Assembly: GCA_948099385.1 (NCBI GenBank)
Contig: CANUEZ040000014.1
Location: 806,001-870,000, forward strand
Origin: Fasciola hepatica
Lineage: Eukaryota; Platyhelminthes; Trematoda; Plagiorchiida; Fasciolidae
Direction of reading: 5' to 3'
DNA: 64,000 nucleotides
Shown: positions 37,324 through 48,620 of the stretch, piece after piece
Layout of the letters: each line of letters starts with the position of its first letter
How positions within the stretch are numbered: position 1 is the stretch's first letter
The notes under the pieces: generated by a model
What the model saw: only the letters and a program-made list of their open reading frames with translations
Database searches by the model: none
Told to the model about the DNA's origin: nothing
Translations under genes and position numbers: made by a program

Positions 37324-37840
37324 AACCACGAAGACGTGAAGCATCTACTTTTCCTAGGTTTACTGTACATTTTCTCATTGTTTGTTGGCATGTCATCTGT
37401 TGACCTCCACATGGATTCTTCCACTCCCTAGGAGGAACGAAACATAGGATACGATAAGGTAGACGCTTGTTTGCCCTACGTAACGCGTGCCCCAACGAAC
37501 GAGGTCTGCTAAGCTGTATACGCTGTGACATATTCTCTGAGTTAGTACCCAATGCTCGGTTTCTGACCTCAGCATTGCTTACTCGGTCATTCCATTCTAT
37601 CTTAGAGATACTGCACAAACATCGGTGGTCGAAAACCTTATAACGAATGTTTTCCACACGCAGACCTGAAGTCTCGCAACCATACAACACAACTGAACTC
37701 ACCGTGGCACAGTATACACGACCTTTCAACTTCAGCTAAACGTCAGGTTGTCGCCACAAGTGCTTCAGTTCAGCGTACGCCACTTGAGCCTTGAATATAC
37801 GCGTGCTCACATCTGCTACCGCGCTCCCATCTCTTTTACT
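37324..37840 (-). mobile_element. family-A LINE A0, 5'-truncated left half (minus)
   Basis: The minus-strand frame 37729-37289 reads GRVYCATVSSVVLYGCETSG, then VFDHRCLCSISKIEWNDRVS and NSENMSQRIQLSR, parallel to A1 residues for the C-terminal domain. The copy begins (5'-truncated) near 37840 and breaks off at CTTCGTGGTT, exactly where the fragment at 33506-33255 takes over. It was therefore one antisense element before A1 entered it. It now forms a long inverted repeat with A1. Confidence 0.87.
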
Positions 37841-37849
37841 GTATCTTAC

Positions 37850-38272
37850 ACGACTACCTCCTGGCGGAAGATGAGTCGGCTCCGTGAATATCGCGAGTCA
37901 TTTCCGACCAGGCGCGGCGGTTGGCTGCGAACTGATCGCGGATCGTCTCCCAGGTTTTCTTCCAGTATCGCAGACCATAAATCGTGTGTTGTCCAAGGCG
38001 CTCCACGTCTTTCTTGACGGCGCTCAACCACATTTTCAGTTGAAAAACCAAGGCGAAATTGTCATCCCGTAAATGGCGAAGGGCAGAGTGTTTGTCTGGA
38101 CAGTTCTGCCGGGTCACCGGAGTGTGTGACCGAACCACTGCAGGCGGGGGCGTTAAAAAGGACGGAGAGTTGGTCAATGTCGCAGCATCGTCTCATTATT
38201 TCGTCGTTTGGTACCATTTTCTGCCGGTTTGTGCGAAGAATTCGGCGCAGACACCAGTGGTTGAGTATGTAA
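37850..38272 (-). mobile_element. another RTE-like LINE 3' end on minus strand
   Basis: The minus-strand frames read HWCLRRILRTNRQKMVPNDE, then SVTHSGDPAELSRQTLCPSP, and after a shift KTWLSAVKKDVERLGQHTIY and AANRRAWSEMTRDIHGADSS. This matches the LINE C-terminal pattern (DHRCLR.I....RV.N.E..RR.., GQ..TW...K.D....., A..R..W...V.D...A). It is more distant from A and B than they are from each other. Its 3' end meets the truncated start of A0; its 5' end meets B1 head to head. Confidence 0.7.
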
Positions 38273-39810
38273 GCTGAGCGTGCACTGCTAGACTGGACTG
38301 CAGTCAGCAGTCGTTTGTGTGCAGTTCGCTTGGCCGGTTCTGTTAACAACAACAAATTAAAGCGCCGATGCTTGTTCGCCATGCCTGTATATGCGCCGAC
38401 TGACTGCAGTTCTTCTGAAACCAAGGACGAATTCTATCGAAATTTATCTCAGCTGCTTCGAATCCCCGCCATCAGCGGTTACTTGGGTGGCAGACAGTAA
38501 TCCACTGTCGTCCGACTCGCTACCCCACCTGATCTGTTGGGATCTTCTATGGTTCATCGCTACTCCAAGTCTCAGGGTTCGGTGACCGATTATCCCAAAT
38601 AGTGCAGTAGGCCGTCGTGGCTATGGGGTATATACCCTTTTCACTGCATTCACGCGCACACATGTAATAAAAAGAAACAGACGTGGTGGTCATTGCTGGG
38701 GATTTCAGCGCCCAAGTTGGCAGTTTGGGAGATTCCGAAAGGCACATTGGACGCCCATTTGCAATCCCAGCCAATTGCACTGACAACGGTAATTGTCTCG
38801 TCCAGCTGTGCTCCGACCACGGATTGTTTTCTGGCGAGTACGAAATTCTGCCATACGAAGCGGCATAAACTGACATGGTGCCCTCCTACGTCTTCACAAC
38901 GTTGGACTCAGATTGATCATGTTGTGATTGATCACCACTGGCGTGGATCATTTGAAGATTGTCGTTCATTTCGGTCTACGCCTGTGGACTCAGATCACGC
39001 CTTGGTACGTACTCGCTTCTGTTTACGTCTCCTCCGTGGTCGCACCCACGTAAATGTCACGCGTCCCGCGCCGTTGCTTCTGGATGATAACCGAAGATAT
39101 GATGTCCAGACGGAGCTGTCCACACGATTATCTATGGAGCCAGATGTCAAGGACCCAGACAATCGCTGAGAACAGATCAAAGAAGCTTTATATGCAGCTT
39201 CAAATACCACCCAAGACTCTGGTTCAAGTGAGCCCACCAACGATGAATATCTTCGACATCAGCTGCTCTGTTGGATGTTCGTAGATCCGTTCCTCCACAT
39301 GTCACATTCAATGAAGTCCGTAAATCCCTGACACGCCAACTAACTAGGAGCATGAGAAATAATCGCGACCAGTGGTTGACTGTGAAATGTAGGGAACTGG
39401 AAAAGGCTGCGTGCATTGGCCATCCTCACAACCTTTTCCGTTTGATTAGAGGCACCGGTCCACGGAAAGGTCCACGGGAGCTAATCAAGGAATCCGATAG
39501 CCCACTCATTCATTCATAGGGGCGTCGTCTGGATCGCTGGGCGGAGCACTAAGGAACAATTCAGCTGGCCTACTTCCACGGTGGACCTTCCAAATGTACA
39601 TGCCAGCGAAACATAGCAGGTGGATACCACTCCTCCATAAGAAATAAAGGTTGTGCGGGAGATAGGTTACTTAAAAAGATACAAAGCTGCTGGGCGAGAT
39701 GAACTGTCCTCATTTTTTTTCAAGGATGGAGGCGGAGTTTTGGTTCCAGAGTTAACAGAACTCGTCCGGGTAATCTGGCATAGTGAGCGAATTCCTAGGG
39801 ACCATACTGC
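38273..39810 (+). mobile_element. family-B LINE, left half B1 (5'-truncated)
   Basis: It begins inside the endonuclease (LLDWTAVSSRLCAVRL), is interrupted by a SINE at 38460-38680, and resumes with VVIAGDFSAQVGSLGDSER. Then come VDSDHALVRTRF, LLLDDNRRYDVQ and the RT start YKAAGRDELSSFFFKDGG. It stops after SERIPR near 39800, where the 5' end of B2 begins. The consensus continues with WCESVIVPIYKK, and that is exactly where B3 starts at 43734. So B1 and B3 are halves of one element. It has several stops and shifts. Confidence 0.85.
38460..38680 (+). repeat. 5'-truncated tRNA-derived SINE inside B1
   Basis: This segment matches the 3' two-thirds of the SINE at 52646-52925: shared blocks GACAGTAATCCACTGTC, TCCAAGT.TCAGGGT and the AATAAAAA.AAAC.GA end. 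It lacks the promoter boxes. It interrupts the endonuclease frame of B1 between DEFYRNLSQLL and VVIAGDF. About 15 bp of the host LINE are missing at the junction. Confidence 0.8.
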
Positions 39811-42800
39811 ACCTTGGCGTGATGTGATGGCTTGCGTGCCTCCATGATTCAAAGAGCTACACAGGACGGCTTCCCTAAGCCGGGGTACAGTCATATCTGG
39901 CAGGTCAATGGGTAGAGGCCGGACGAAGTCCAATCTCAGAACCAGTGGATAGGCAACATCTGGTTCTAACCACTAGGCCGCTGGAGAGGTCACTCTAGCG
40001 AATAAACACAGAGGGAAGCAGTTTACCGGTCAAAAAACCTCCACTAGACGGACGTAGGATTGAAATACCTGGGGTTTCTCTCGACCGTGGGAGAAGTCAT
40101 CGCACTTCATTGGGCAACTATCGCCCACTTAAGCTGGGCAGCCCCCAGCCGAAGGGATGCTGCCCCGTCCACGTTCCGCTTGCTCCATTGGGTGCATGGG
40201 GCTGAGGACTGAATCCGAAAATCGATAACGAAGCACGAGCGAAGACAAGACAGAATACGTGCAACCAACAGGTCTAACGTGACAGACCGTAAGTTCTTTC
40301 ACGAGTTCTTCGGTCACGTCCCCGTGCTGGGTTAAATCCCCACTGCCTTGTGGGTCAGACTTTTGAGTCCATAAGCTCTGGTTAGGGTTCCCAAAGAAAA
40401 ACCCCTTCTGCGGCGTGGGCAGCCGCGAAGTACGATGTGCCCAGAAATCGCCAGGGGTCCATCGGGAGACATTCCTTAACTCTCTGCTCTTCATCTTTTA
40501 CGTTCCAATTCTAAATGCGTACGAGTGGCCACAATTAGCCGTGACTGTAAACTTGTAGCTCTCAGAAAGGGTAGCAAATTAAAGACAGGGAAAGAAGGAG
40601 AATCCATTCTTCGACCTAATCATTCTCTTCACTTAGCTGCTGTCAACGTCCCCACATTTTGCCAAACGGGGCAACAGGCTGCCCTAGCTAGGACTCTTGA
40701 AACCTTTAACATAGACGTGTGTTGTCTCCAAAACACTCATACAAGACCCAACTTCAGTGCTAATACTTCGCTCCCCAGATACAAGCTCGACTTCCCGTTC
40801 CACCCTTTGCGTGTCGGGTGATTCGGTGTCTAGTGCTCGTGGTCAGGCTGGCGTTGGTATCGCTCTGAGCGTGAAGGCTGAGCGTGCACTGCTCGACTGG
40901 ATCCCGGTCAGCAGCCGTCTGTGTGCAGTTCGGTTGAATGGTTCTGTGCATTTCAACATCAATAGACTGAAGCGCCGATGCCTGTTTGTCGTTTTTGTAA
41001 ATGCTCCAACTGACTGTAGCTCTCCCAAGGCCAAAGACGAATTCTATCAGAATTTGTCTCAACTGCTTCGCAGCGTGCGCTCTATGGACATTATGGTTGT
41101 TGCTGGCGATTTCAATGCTCAAGTCGCAAGCCTAGACGAGACGGAGAGGAATATGGGAGGCCGATATTGCGTTCTAGCCGATCGAACTGATGACGGTGAT
41201 CGATTCATTCAACTATGTTCCGACCATGGACTATTCCTAGCGAGTACAAATTTCTCGCATAAAAAGCGACACCGGCTAACCTGGCGTCCTCCTGCGCTTT
41301 CACAACGTTGGACTCAGACTGACCATATTGCTGTTGGTTACCACTGGCGCGGATCAATTCAAGACTGTCGATCATTTTGGTCCACATGTGTAGACACTGA
41401 TCACGCTCTTGTCCGCGCGCGCTTCAGCTTGCGCCTCGTTGGTGGCCGAAACAAGACCAAAGCGAACCGTCCCCCACAGCTGCTACTGGACGATAAACAA
41501 CGATCTTCTTTTCGAACAGAATTATCCACCAGGTTGTCGATGCAGTCAAATGCCCAGGATCCCAAACAGCGATAGACAGAGATCAGATAGTCTCTACCTG
41601 CGGCTTCTGATGCTACCCAAGGTCCAACAACCAGACACACACAGAAACGATGGATATCTGCATCCTCAACTGCACTGTTAGATGTGCGCAGAACGATTCC
41701 TCCGGATTCCTGATACAACGAGGCACGGAGATGCCTTAAACGCCAACTAATCCGGAACCTGAGAAATGACGGTGAGCAGTGGTGGATTGCGAAGTGAAGG
41801 GAGATGGGAAAAGCTACAGAGATTGGCAACAGCCGCAACCTTTCCCGTCTTATTAGACAAATTAGTCTACTTAAACTAGGCGTTAGCGAATTGATCAAAG
41901 AAGCGAACGGCTCACTGATTCAAACTCAGGAGCGTCGTCTAATTCGCTGGGCGAAGCATTTCGTAAAGCAGTTTAATTGGCCTTTATCCTCCTCAGGTTT
42001 GATCACTAACGGAATGGATACAGCTCTTGTTGTAGATACCAGTTCTCCGTCAGAAACGGAGCTTCTTTGTGAGATAAGCTATCTTAAGCGATATAAGGCT
42101 ACCGGACCAGATGGGTTGCCTCCGTCTAGTTTCAAAGACAGTGGCCCAGCACTTTTACTGGATTTGACGGAACTTCTCGGTTTGATATGGGAGTAGGAAC
42201 AAGTTCCAAGGAGTTGGTGTGAATCGGTGATCTTACCGATTTATAAGAAAAGTGACAAGTCCTCCTCTGAAAACCACAAGGAAATAAGTTTGGTTAGCAT
42301 CGCATCCAAACTGCTTGCTGGGATTATTCTCCATTGCTTATCTAACGCTTGCAAACAGTGCTCGCGCGAGAATCAAGCTGGGTTTAGACCTGGTTGAGGT
42401 CGTATTGATCACATCATCACTCTTCGACACATTTTAGAACATAGACACACCTCCCGTAGGACCACTATCTCCGTTTTTCTTGATCTTAAGGCAGCCTTCG
42501 ACTCAGTCGATCGCACAGTTCTTTGGTGCTGCCTCTTGCTGAAGAGTGTACCAGAGAAATTCATTTCCATTGTAAAATCCCTTTACATTAATAGCCGAAG
42601 CCGAGTTCGGGCTTACGGTGATCTTTTACCCGAGTTAACCACGAGAAGTAGTGTACGTCAGGGTTGCTCATCTCTCATTTTCTCTCTAACTTTGTGATTG
42701 ATATGGTCCTAGAGACCGCACTTTTGTCAGGTGAGGATAGCGGCATCGAACTTTTCCCGAGTGGAAAGGTGTCAGACCTTGAGTATGCAGACGACATAGT

Positions 42801-43733
42801 TCTCCTTAGTGAAAATCCAGGTAAGTTGCAAGCCTTTCTAGACAGCTTGACGGATCGCGTAGCAATGTTCGGTATGTGTTTTGCACCTTCAAAGTACAAG
42901 ATGCTGTTGCAGGACTGGGTGTGTCTGGGGAGACTATAAACGTGGTAGACAAGTTCTGTTATCTGGGCAGCCGCATCTCACCCGGAGGTCGGATATCGGA
43001 TGAAGTGTCTCTGCGTATACAGAAGGCTTGCTTGGCATTTGCTAACCTGAGTCATCTGTGGCGTCGACATGACATCCGTTTACCTATCAAGGGTCGAGTG
43101 TACGATGTAGCAGTCAGGCCCGTGCTTCTGTATGGTTCGGAGACATGGCCACTGAGGGTGGAGGACATAGGAAGATTGTCGGTATGTGAACACCGATGTC
43201 TTCGTAGTATTGCTCGAATCTGGTGGAAACACCGTGTGAGCAATGCTGAGGTTTGGCGGAAAGTCTTAGGTTCAAGGATCAAATCATTAGATGAAACACT
43301 TAAGCTCACCAAGCTATGATGATTGGGACATGTGTTATGCATGTCCCCTGACAGGATCCCATGGCGTGCTGTGTTTGCTGAGGCGGGTACTGGTTAAAAG
43401 ATGAATAAGGGTGGTCAGTCCATGAATTGGAAGAAGGGTATGGAAAGCCTAACTAGTGGGCTTGGCCATACAAGGTATGTTAGACTTCTTGGATGGGGTC
43501 CAAGAGACCCTCCCACTCAATGGATAGATACGCTGGGGGATATGGCTAGATTGCGCGATCAGTGACGCTTTTGTACTCACAAACTTTCTTCATCGGCTTG
43601 ATTCTAATAATGTAGTTCTCCTCTTGCTCTTTTCTCCTTCATTATTTCGTTTTGAAGTTGCCGCTAGAAGATAGCAACCAGAGCCACCGTACCTAGTGCA
43701 TAAGTAATGGTGTCTGAGCCGACCTGAACTGGT
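39811..43733 (+). mobile_element. full-length family-B RTE-like LINE (B2), inactive
   Basis: This 3.9-kb element starts with a 5' region sharing ACTGCACCTTG and GTGATGGCTTGCG with A1. The endonuclease (40.6-41.6 kb) has AAVNVPTFCQTGQQAALA, MVVAGDFNAQV near 41.1 kb and VDTDHALVRARF. The RT has YKATGPDGLPPSSFKD, VILPIYKKSDKSSSENHKEI, DLKAAFDSVDRTVLW and catalytic YADD at 42784-42795. The C-terminal region reads GRVYDVAVRPVLLYGSETWP and LGWGPRDPPTQW. It ends with ATAGCAACCAGAGCCACCG and a short CTGAACTG tail. Stops (for example near 41573, 41796 and 42194) and frame changes (near 40.82, 42.7 and 42.9 kb) make it inactive. It is inserted in the same orientation between B1 and B3. A clear target duplication is not visible. 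Confidence 0.88.
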
Positions 43734-45262
43734 GTGAATCGGTGGTTGTACAGATTTACAAGAAAGATGACAGATCCTCTTGTGAAAGCCACAGAGGAAT
43801 TAGCTTGGTAGGTATCGCATCCAAACTGCTCGCCGATCTTATTCTTCACAGATTATCCAGCGCGCCCGAAAGATGTACGCGTGAAAATCAAACCGGTTTC
43901 AGACCCGGTCGTGGTTGTATTGACTACATCTTTACTCTTCGGCAAACCTTAAAGCACAGGCACATCTTCCATAGGTTCACGATTTCTGTCTTTCTTGATC
44001 TGAAAGCGGCGTACGATTCAGTCGGCAGCACAGTTCTCTGGCGCTGCCTCGCATTCAAGAGTGTGCCAGAGAAGTTTATTTCTCTTTTCCAATGCTTGTA
44101 TGCGAACATCCGAAGTCGAGTTCGTGCTTACGGCAATCTGTCATTCAAGTTCATTACGGAAAGTGGTGTTTGTCAGGATTGCCCTCTTTCATCATTCCCC
44201 TTCAGTTTCTTGAGATAGCCCTATCCTTGTGTGAGAATAGTGGCATCGATCTTTGCTCATGCAGTAAACTGTTTGACCTGGTACACGCAGACGACATAGC
44301 TCTTCCAAGTGAACATCCATGTAAGTTGCAAGCTCTCTTGGATAACCTAAACAACAGTGTAGCAATGCTGGGGATGCGTTTTGCGCCTTCAAACTGTAAC
44401 GTGCTGTTGTATGACTAGGTTAGCTCTACGTGAGACGTTGTATTAGCGAGGGAAGCTCTGTCTGACGTAGATCAGCTTTGTTACCTGGAAAGTCACTTCT
44501 AACCAAATAGACAGATATCAGATGAAGTGTCTCTGCGTGTACAAAAGACGCGTTTAGATTTTTCTAACTTTAGTCACCTGTAGCGCTGGCGTGAAATCCG
44601 ATTATCTCTCAAGGGTAGAGTGTACCTTTATACTGTTCAGAAATATGGTGGTTAAAAGAAGAAGATAAGCGAAGACTCAGTTTTTGAAGATTGTTGTTTG
44701 CGTAGCATTGCTCGAATGTGGTGGGAACACCGTATCCGCAATGCTCAGGTGAGACGTAGGGTATTGGGAACCAGAGGTCGGTCTTTGGATCAAACACTCA
44801 ATCTAAACAGGTTTAAGTTGTTGGTTGTTGTTGTTGTTGTTACACATGCCCACCGATAGGCTTCCTCGGCTTACGCTATTTTGCGAGGCAGGTAGTGGTT
44901 GAAAGGTGCGTCGAGATTTTCAGTTCACGACATGACAGAAGGTATAAAAACGTTGATCAGTGTAATTGACCATTTAGAACGCATTAGATTTCCGAATTGG
45001 CGTTCACGCTACCCACCTACCTGATGGTTGGAGACATTAAGTGATATGGCTGGATGTCGCGACCAGTAGCATAGTTGCATGCGAACTCCTTCTTTTCTAG
45101 TTATTATGATTTGAGCTTCTTGCTTTGCTCTCGGTTGTTTTTCGCTTGATAGTTCTATTCCTTTTGCCCTTGACTGGTTGATGCTGGGAGTTAGCAACCG
45201 AAACCAGAGCACAGAAGTGCGAGGTTCATGGATGAGTGAGCTGAGCTAAATTGAACTGAGGA
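43734..45262 (+). mobile_element. family-B LINE, right half B3
   Basis: It opens with CESVVVQIYKKDDRSS directly after the tail of B2 and continues through ENQTGFRPGRGCIDYIF, FLDLKAAYDSVGST and YANIRSRVRAYG to the catalytic box, which has become HADD near 44.29 kb. The C-terminal part is badly shifted. A GTT microsatellite lies at 44818-44841. The tail ends with AAATTGAACTGAG near 45260. Together with B1 it forms one older element. Confidence 0.85.
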
Positions 45263-46331
45263 ATAAAGTCAAATGTGTGATTAGTCCAGGAAAGTGCATC
45301 GTGCAGACTTCCTTGATTGTCCAAGGATTTAGTTGCATGATGAACTGTAGAGACAATGGCATCAACAGTAAATGTAGCTGATTGTCGTTCAGTTATTAAG
45401 TGACTCGTAGAGAAATGGACTCCGAGTCCCTAGTCAGAACACAAGCTCGCTTTGCTACATGTGCTGTGCGAGCATCATTCAAATACCAGTAAAAATATAC
45501 TTCGATCTGTAGGCAGTTCGATCACAATGAACAAATTAATCGAAGTCAGTGAGTGGCAAGCGCTATCGGGCTGGGTTAAGAGCAAGGCCAGCAGTAAACA
45601 GAGGGGACAGACAGTTATTTGAGACGGGTGTAAAAAAATGAGCGATCGCGATCCGTGGGTAGTGACAGTGTGGAACAGTAATTTAAGTCATGAGACGCAT
45701 GAAGGGGGTGGTGAGGAGATCAAAGACAGCCCAAACAAAATGAACCATGGAGGTTCATTGGCCAGATGACACTGCAGGTATGAGTCATGGTTCCAAGTAC
45801 ATGAACAGTAAACAACAATGCAAACGGCATGGCACATTGGTGGTGGTAATCAACGCAGTAATATAATCCCAACGAACGGGTCAAACACGGATACGAGTTA
45901 AGGTGCGTAGATCTGGTCAGACTCTCATGGGAACTTAAAGACTTGGTTGACAGTTTAACGCAACAGACATGAACACGGGAATGGAGGCGAGGGTGCGTGA
46001 ACAGACCGCATAGAAATTGCTTACTCAGTGAACGGGAGGGCACAGCGGGACCAAACGAGACACGATGACTGGTTACAAACCACAAGTTAGCACTACGCAA
46101 TGCAAGAAGATTAGACCAGTGATGAGCCGACCACGGATACGAGTGGACAGGCATGAATAGTTGCACTGATTAAATTGACATAAGCACTGGAGGGATGGTA
46201 AGCGGTTTGCGTGGAAACTAGAGGTCTAAGGGTACAGGGTACAAAGGAAATAGTCGGACTGTATCACAGGTAGAACATTTTTGTGAATAACATGAGGTCT
46301 AGACAACCAATGTAAAAGTGATTCTCACGGA
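45263..46331. other. intron 1 DNA, no assigned element
   Basis: The + strand is purine-rich. A 148-codon minus-strand frame (46166-45720) has no motif I recognise and is probably open because of the composition. The phrase CACGGATACGAGT occurs twice (45887 and 46131), which hints at an unidentified repeat. Confidence 0.45.
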
Positions 46332-48620
46332 GAACAGTAATGTAGATGAGCATTGGGCTCATATCAAACAGGCGATGCACGTGGCAGCAGGTTTTGCCTG
46401 TGGTCCTAGATCCGTTGTCCATCAAAGACAGTGGGTTTCGCGAGAGTCTAGTATAATGAAACAAAAGCGTCAGCTCTCGAACCGTAAGGAGCTGAATAAG
46501 ATGCGGAAAAAGCTGAAAAGGCAAGTTACGCAAAGCCTTAAGAATGATCGTGAAAATTGGTGGGTGAAGGTAGCCGAAGAAATGGAAATAGCAGCTGCTT
46601 CAGGTAACAGTCAAAGACTGTTCGAACTTATTCGTGGCACCGGTGGACGGTGCATCCAGGTCAGTGAAACGATTTGGGATAGGAATGGAGAACCCATCCA
46701 TAGCAAACAGCAAAGGCTTGACCGATGTGCCGAATACTTCAAGGAACAGTTTATCTGGCTGCACGCTAGTGTAGTTACTCCCGTGTCAACAACTGTGACT
46801 CCTTGGGTGGTATCACTTGAGCCCTCATTGGAAGTAGAAGTAGATTCATGCATTCGATCACTAAAGCGATGGAAAGCGGCAGGTCCCGACGAACCTCCCC
46901 CAGTTCTTTTCAAACTGGGTGGAAATGTTTTGGTAAAATCACTTACCGTCTTGCTCCGTGACATTTGGATCGAGGAGCGTATTCCGTTAATATGGAGCGA
47001 GTCGTTGATTGTTCCCATCTTCAAGAAGGGAATGCGCAATGACTGTGGTAATCATCGTGGGATTAGCTTAATTCCGATAGTCACCTAAGTATTAGCTTCG
47101 ATTTTGCTGCATCGTCTTACACCGGCTCGCGAGAGGAATGCCCGCGAACAGCAGGCTGGATTCCGCCCAGGTCGAGAATGCATCGACCAGATTTTTACTC
47201 TTCGCCGACTACTTGAAACGTGTCACACGCACCGCCGACCGACAATAATGGTTTCCTCAGACCTGAAAGGCGCCGTCGATTCAGTTGATCGAACATCGCT
47301 TTTCAGTGTTCTTCGTCGAAAAGGTATGCCCCAGAAGTTCGTGAACCTATTGAGATCATTGTATTGTCATACTTCTGGCCGCGTTAGAGTTTACGGTGAA
47401 CTATCCGGTCAGTTCGAAACGACCAGTGGTGTTCGACAGGGATGCCCTTTGTTTCAATTCCTGTTCAACTTTTTCGTGGACGAAATAATGGAGAGTGTTG
47501 CAAAATCTTCAGGATGTAGGCGTCGAACTAGGAAATAGTGGTAAGCTGTGTGACCTAGATTACGCGGACGACGTTGTCTGCTTGTTCGAATGCACGGAAC
47601 ATGCTCAACGTGCACTAGATGGACTCTCAAGAGCTGTAGCTCCATTCGGCATGTGCTTTGCATCTTTAAAGTGCAAGGTGATGTTACAAGACTGGACGTC
47701 AACGATTCCCAGCCTGATGCTCGATGGGGAGGTGCTGGCAACTGTCGACCGCTTCACCTACCACGGGAGCGGCCTGACGACGGATGGGAGCACAGTAGTA
47801 GAGGTGAGCACGCAGATATCCAAGGCTCGAGTGGCATACGCCAAACTAAAGCACTTGTGGCGCCGACCTGATATTTCACTGAAGTTGAAAGGCCGTGTAT
47901 ACTGTGCCGCAGTGCGTTCAGTTTTGTTGTATGGTTGCGAGACTTGGGGTCTGCGTGCTGAAGATATTCGTCGTCTTGAGGTTTTCGACCATCGATGTTT
48001 GCGTAGTATCGCTGGGATTGTGTGGAATAGCCGAGTAAGCAACGATGAGGTCAGAAACCGAGCATTGGGTACTAATTCGGAGAACGTTTTGTCACAGCGT
48101 ATCCAACTCAGTAGACTTCGTTGGTTGGGGCACGTGTTACGTATGGCATACACACGTCTACCATACCGTGTCCTATTCTCCGTTCCTCCTCGGGAGTGGA
48201 AAACCACGTGGAAGTCAACAGAAGACGTGGCAGCGAGGAATGAGAAAATGTACTGCGAACTTAGGAAAAGTAGGTGTTTCACATCTTCGTGATTGGGGTC
48301 CAAAAGATCCGTCAACCAGTTGGCTGGAGCCACTGAAGGATATGGCTGCAAACCGTGAACAGTGGCGATCGTGTTGTCACTTTCTATCGAATCAGAATGA
48401 CTGATCGATGTGTGTTTGTACAGTTAGACTGTGTATTCCGTGTGTTGGCTACTAGGACATTCTTTCCCTTTCCCACTCCTGTAGGTCCACTCCCTGTTCA
48501 TCTTGTATATTCATACTTTCTAATTCAACGTGCAAGATGGTGAGAAAGGCAGTGGTCAGTGGGGCTTACCCTACTGTTTAACGCTGTACGATGATTATGA
48601 CGATGATGATAGTGGACAAC
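46332..48620 (+). mobile_element. 5'-truncated family-A LINE (A2), near-identical to A1
   Basis: From 46332 to about 48590 this follows A1 at a constant offset of 11,282 bp with no gap. I see only five differences, all transitions (A1 positions 35444, 35445, 35467, 36386 and 37300). It carries the same TAA (47086-47088), the same one-base frameshift near 47498 and the same YADD (47561-47572). It starts abruptly inside the region between endonuclease and RT. Its tail extends a little past that of A1 and shares AGTGG.CAACTG with A0. It cannot encode a functional protein as it stands. Confidence 0.93.

Noticed and set aside
45720..46166. 148-codon minus-strand frame in intron 1
   Set aside because: Composition-biased, no motif, and no related copy in the window. 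It is probably open by chance on a strand with few stops.
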